In this document: piece by piece, positions 62,232-64,000 of the stretch
Layout: each line of letters begins with the position of its first letter
How positions within the stretch are numbered: the stretch's first letter is position 1
Assembly: GCA_965238305.1 (NCBI GenBank)
Contig: CBDEHK010000001.1
Span: 186,001-250,000, forward strand
Length of the DNA stretch: 64,000 bases
Origin: CBDCGJ01 sp965238305
Lineage (GTDB): Bacteria; Pseudomonadota; Alphaproteobacteria; GCA-2731375
Reading direction: 5' to 3'
The notes under the pieces: model-generated
Told to the model about the DNA's origin: nothing
The model's database searches: none
The model's input: only the letters and a program-made list of their open reading frames with translations
Made by a program: the position numbers and the translations under genes

Positions 62232-63026
62232 TTATTTGCCAACAAACTTCGGCGCCCGACGTTCGACGAAGGAAACAAACCCTTCTTGACCATCTTGGCT
62301 GGCAGCCATCGCGGCAATCGAACGGGTTTCACGTTCCATTTGTGTTTCCAGTGTTTCATTGGCCGTCAGCATCATGAGCTTTTTGACCCCGGCATGGGCC
62401 AAGGGAGCGCCGGCGGCTATTTTCGTCGCCATCTTCTCCACCGTCGGCATCAATTCCGCTGCCGGGACAACCTGGTTCACCAAACCCCAGGCTTCCGCTT
62501 CCTGCGCGTTCAGGACCCGGTTGGTGAGATAAAGGTCCATGGTCCGGCGATGACCGATCAGACGCGGCAGGAAATAAGTCGAGCTGCCGTCCGGGGTCAT
62601 GCCGATCTTAGTATAGGCACTGGTGAAGCTGGCATGGTCGGCAGCCACCGCCAGATCGCAACTGGCCATCAGGCTTAACCCGGCACCGGCTGCCACCCCG
62701 TTCACCGCGGCGATCGTCGGGGCCGACATCCAGCTGAAACGTGAGATTGCCGTGTGCAAATGCGTTGTCATATTAGCCATGCGCCAGGAGGCATCGGTTC
62801 CCATACTGGCGAATGCCGCAACGTCGCCACCGGCACAAAAAGCCTTCTCGCCTGCGCCCGTGATGATGACAGCGCGAACATTCTTATCGTAACCGCAATG
62901 GCTGGCAACATCGTAAAGGTCTTTGCTCATCTGCTCGTCAAGCGCGTTGAAACCTGTTGGTCGATTCAGCGTAATCGTCGCAACATTGTCAGCAAGCCCG
63001 TAAGTGAGAGTTTCGAATTGCATCAT
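62232..63026 (-). CDS. Enoyl-CoA hydratase/isomerase family protein
   Basis: A crotonase-fold protein of 264 residues; two adjacent ATGs (63026, 63023) follow an AAAAGG site. Oxyanion-hole motifs are AFCAGGDVAAF and SLMASCDLAVA. The segment GMTPDGSSTYFLPRLIG has Asp where hydratases have the second Glu, as in PaaG-type isomerases, so an isomerase or ring-oxepin type role is possible. It lies 10 bp after the TetR gene. Confidence 0.88.
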   Translation of the reverse strand: MMQFETLTYGLADNVATITLNRPTGFNALDEQMSKDLYDVASHCGYDKNVRAVIITGAGEKAFCAGGDVAAFASMGTDASWRMANMTTHLHTAISRFSWMSAPTIAAVNGVAAGAGLSLMASCDLAVAADHASFTSAYTKIGMTPDGSSTYFLPRLIGHRRTMDLYLTNRVLNAQEAEAWGLVNQVVPAAELMPTVEKMATKIAAGAPLAHAGVKKLMMLTANETLETQMERETRSIAAMAASQDGQEGFVSFVERRAPKFVGK

Positions 63027-63036
63027 TCTGCCTTTT

Positions 63037-63654
63037 CTAGGTTTCGGTTGGGGGCGCCAGGGAAGCAGCAAATTGCCGGGCGGTGCGCAATATTTCATCG
63101 GAGAATTCTTCGCCGGCTACGGCGCGAGATAGATTGAGGGCGCCGATACAGAGCGAAAGAAATACAATCGCCTGACTGCGGGCTTCCGCCGCCGGCAGTT
63201 GATCCAGTTTCGCCGCCACGGCCGCCACGGTTTTCCCTAATGCTTTGTCAAAAACATCCCGGGTTGATGGCTGATCCCGTGCCGCATCCATGGACAAGGC
63301 AGCAAATAGGCAACTATCTTCCAAATGCTCGCGGTGACGTGGCCGCAAATATCTGCCGGCCAGCCATTTCAGGCTTTCCGCCCCGCGGATATCGTCCAAC
63401 CGCTCGAACCACATGTCGCGCGCTTCATCCGCGGCATCGGTGAAAGCGTCTTTGACCAGCGCCTGTTTGTTATCGAAATGGGCATAAAAGCCGCCATGGG
63501 TGAGGCCGGCATCGGCCATAACTTCGCCGACCGACAGACCATCAATGCCGTCTTTGCGCAGATGCCGCCCTGCCGCCGCCAATATCCGCCGATGAGAGGC
63601 CCGCTTGCGTTTTTGCCAAGTCGCCGGGTTGTATGCGGCCATATTTTTGTCCAT
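63037..63654 (-). CDS. TetR-family transcriptional regulator
   Basis: A 205-residue regulator with the N-terminal helix-turn-helix SVGEVMADAGLTHGGFYAHFDNKQAL (about 43-68) and an all-helical ligand domain. It heads the operon with the hydratase and haloalkane dehalogenase and is divergent from another gene at the window edge. It presumably represses the unit until an acyl-CoA or haloalkane-derived ligand appears. The upstream region is AT-rich with small dyads. Confidence 0.88.
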   Translation of the reverse strand: MDKNMAAYNPATWQKRKRASHRRILAAAGRHLRKDGIDGLSVGEVMADAGLTHGGFYAHFDNKQALVKDAFTDAADEARDMWFERLDDIRGAESLKWLAGRYLRPRHREHLEDSCLFAALSMDAARDQPSTRDVFDKALGKTVAAVAAKLDQLPAAEARSQAIVFLSLCIGALNLSRAVAGEEFSDEILRTARQFAASLAPPTET

Positions 63655-63984
63655 CGGCGCATCTTAAAGGCAATATATATGTTTGTCATCATATTTATTT
63701 CCATATTGACAGGCATCGTATCTGGATCATACCGGAAATTCAGCTCGCGATATAAATGGGCGTTATAACGGCGTCAAATATTAGCGACTGGTCAACGTTA
63801 TCAACAACAGTATTGTTATTGGACAAAATCATCCCCGGCTAACCTTTGGCCGGCCAAACAGTTACAACGTCATCCGTTCCAGCATGATGATATCATTACG
63901 TGAATTGAGTTTGATTCAAAATATGATCACTGCCATATTATAATAGAAAGTGGATTTTTAGTTGCTTTGAGAGGCGTCAGTGGT
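63655..63984. promoter_or_regulatory. Divergent promoter region with two dyads
   Basis: No gene is seen. TTTGATTCAAA (63910-63920) is a perfect 5-1-5 dyad; AATATG/CATATT arms (63920-63925 and 63934-63939) form a second; TATAAT at 63939-63944 is a good -10 for the plus-strand gene at 63985. These are candidate TetR operator elements. Confidence 0.4.
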
Positions 63985-64000
63985 ATGAAAGCCGGCATGA
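63985..64000 (+). CDS. Start of a gene cut by the window edge
   Basis: ATG at 63985 lies 10 nt after GAGAGG and downstream of the TATAAT box; only MKAGM can be read. The arrangement implies a gene divergent from the TetR operon. Product unknown. Confidence 0.35.

Overview
The window reads as a stretch of chromosome from an alphaproteobacterium, most likely a free-living Rhodospirillales-type organism. The assignment rests on gene content and order, not on a marker gene: a ftsE-ftsX-ydcF-plsC-SDR cluster beside an MJ0042-type zinc-ribbon protein and hpt; tlpA / argH-lptM-lysA-DUF4175 (TIGR02302) in that order; an alphaproteobacterial PhaR with phaC and a separate phaA-phaB pair; and a class II (B12-dependent) ribonucleotide reductase. 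No rRNA, tRNA, CRISPR array, complete insertion sequence or prophage was seen. Gene density is high, many genes overlap by 4 to 14 bp, and TTG/GTG starts with good ribosome binding sites are common.

Layout. 0-4.2 kb: an M20 hydrolase (cut by the window edge) behind a LysR regulator, a divergent flavin-reductase-like (PPOx) gene broken by a frameshift, a small secreted protein and a TauD-type dioxygenase. 4.2-16.2 kb: a housekeeping block with envelope/division genes (ftsEX, ydcF, plsC), purine salvage (hpt), a HAD phosphatase, the large DUF4175 protein, and lysine/arginine synthesis (lysA, argH) with the tiny lipoprotein lptM between them. 16.2-25 kb: small metabolic genes (DUF1330, VOC, cupin, nitroreductase, LysE exporter), mtnN, mscS, asnB and an orphan PAS histidine kinase, ending in an AT-rich gene-poor patch holding a gene remnant. 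25-33.6 kb: nrdJ with a tandem DnaA-box-like pair in its upstream region, a GcvR-like double-ACT protein, a secreted cyclase-family hydrolase, a GNAT, a DEAD-box helicase, and soxR next to a decayed MFS pump. 33.6-41.4 kb: phaB-phaA, an orphan RTX-like repeat protein, an MFS transporter, and a dienelactone hydrolase / ComB / nitroreductase cassette. 41.5-50.4 kb: two PPC-domain proteins plus the DNA glycosylase AlkC, a PCMT-like methyltransferase, phaC with a 51-codon leader gene, divergent phaR, and an EAL protein with a degenerate GGDEF domain. 50.4-64 kb: catabolic genes (acyl-CoA ligase, alpha/beta hydrolase, gamma-glutamyltransferase, isopropylmalate-dehydrogenase-like enzyme, Gfo/Idh oxidoreductase, two acyl-CoA dehydrogenases with a divergent LysR, and a TetR / enoyl-CoA hydratase / haloalkane dehalogenase operon).

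How it fits together. PHB metabolism is split between phaA-phaB (33.6-35.7 kb) and phaC/phaR (45.7-47.9 kb); both upstream regions carry a shared GCAGTGC element that could be a PhaR target. The most unusual observations are the 51-residue helical protein translationally coupled to a short class III-like PhaC (a possible miniature PhaE), the PPC-PPC-AlkC operon, the secreted-type repeat protein with no secretion genes nearby, the haloalkane dehalogenase operon, and the decayed soxR-linked efflux pump whose upstream region still holds an operator-like sequence.
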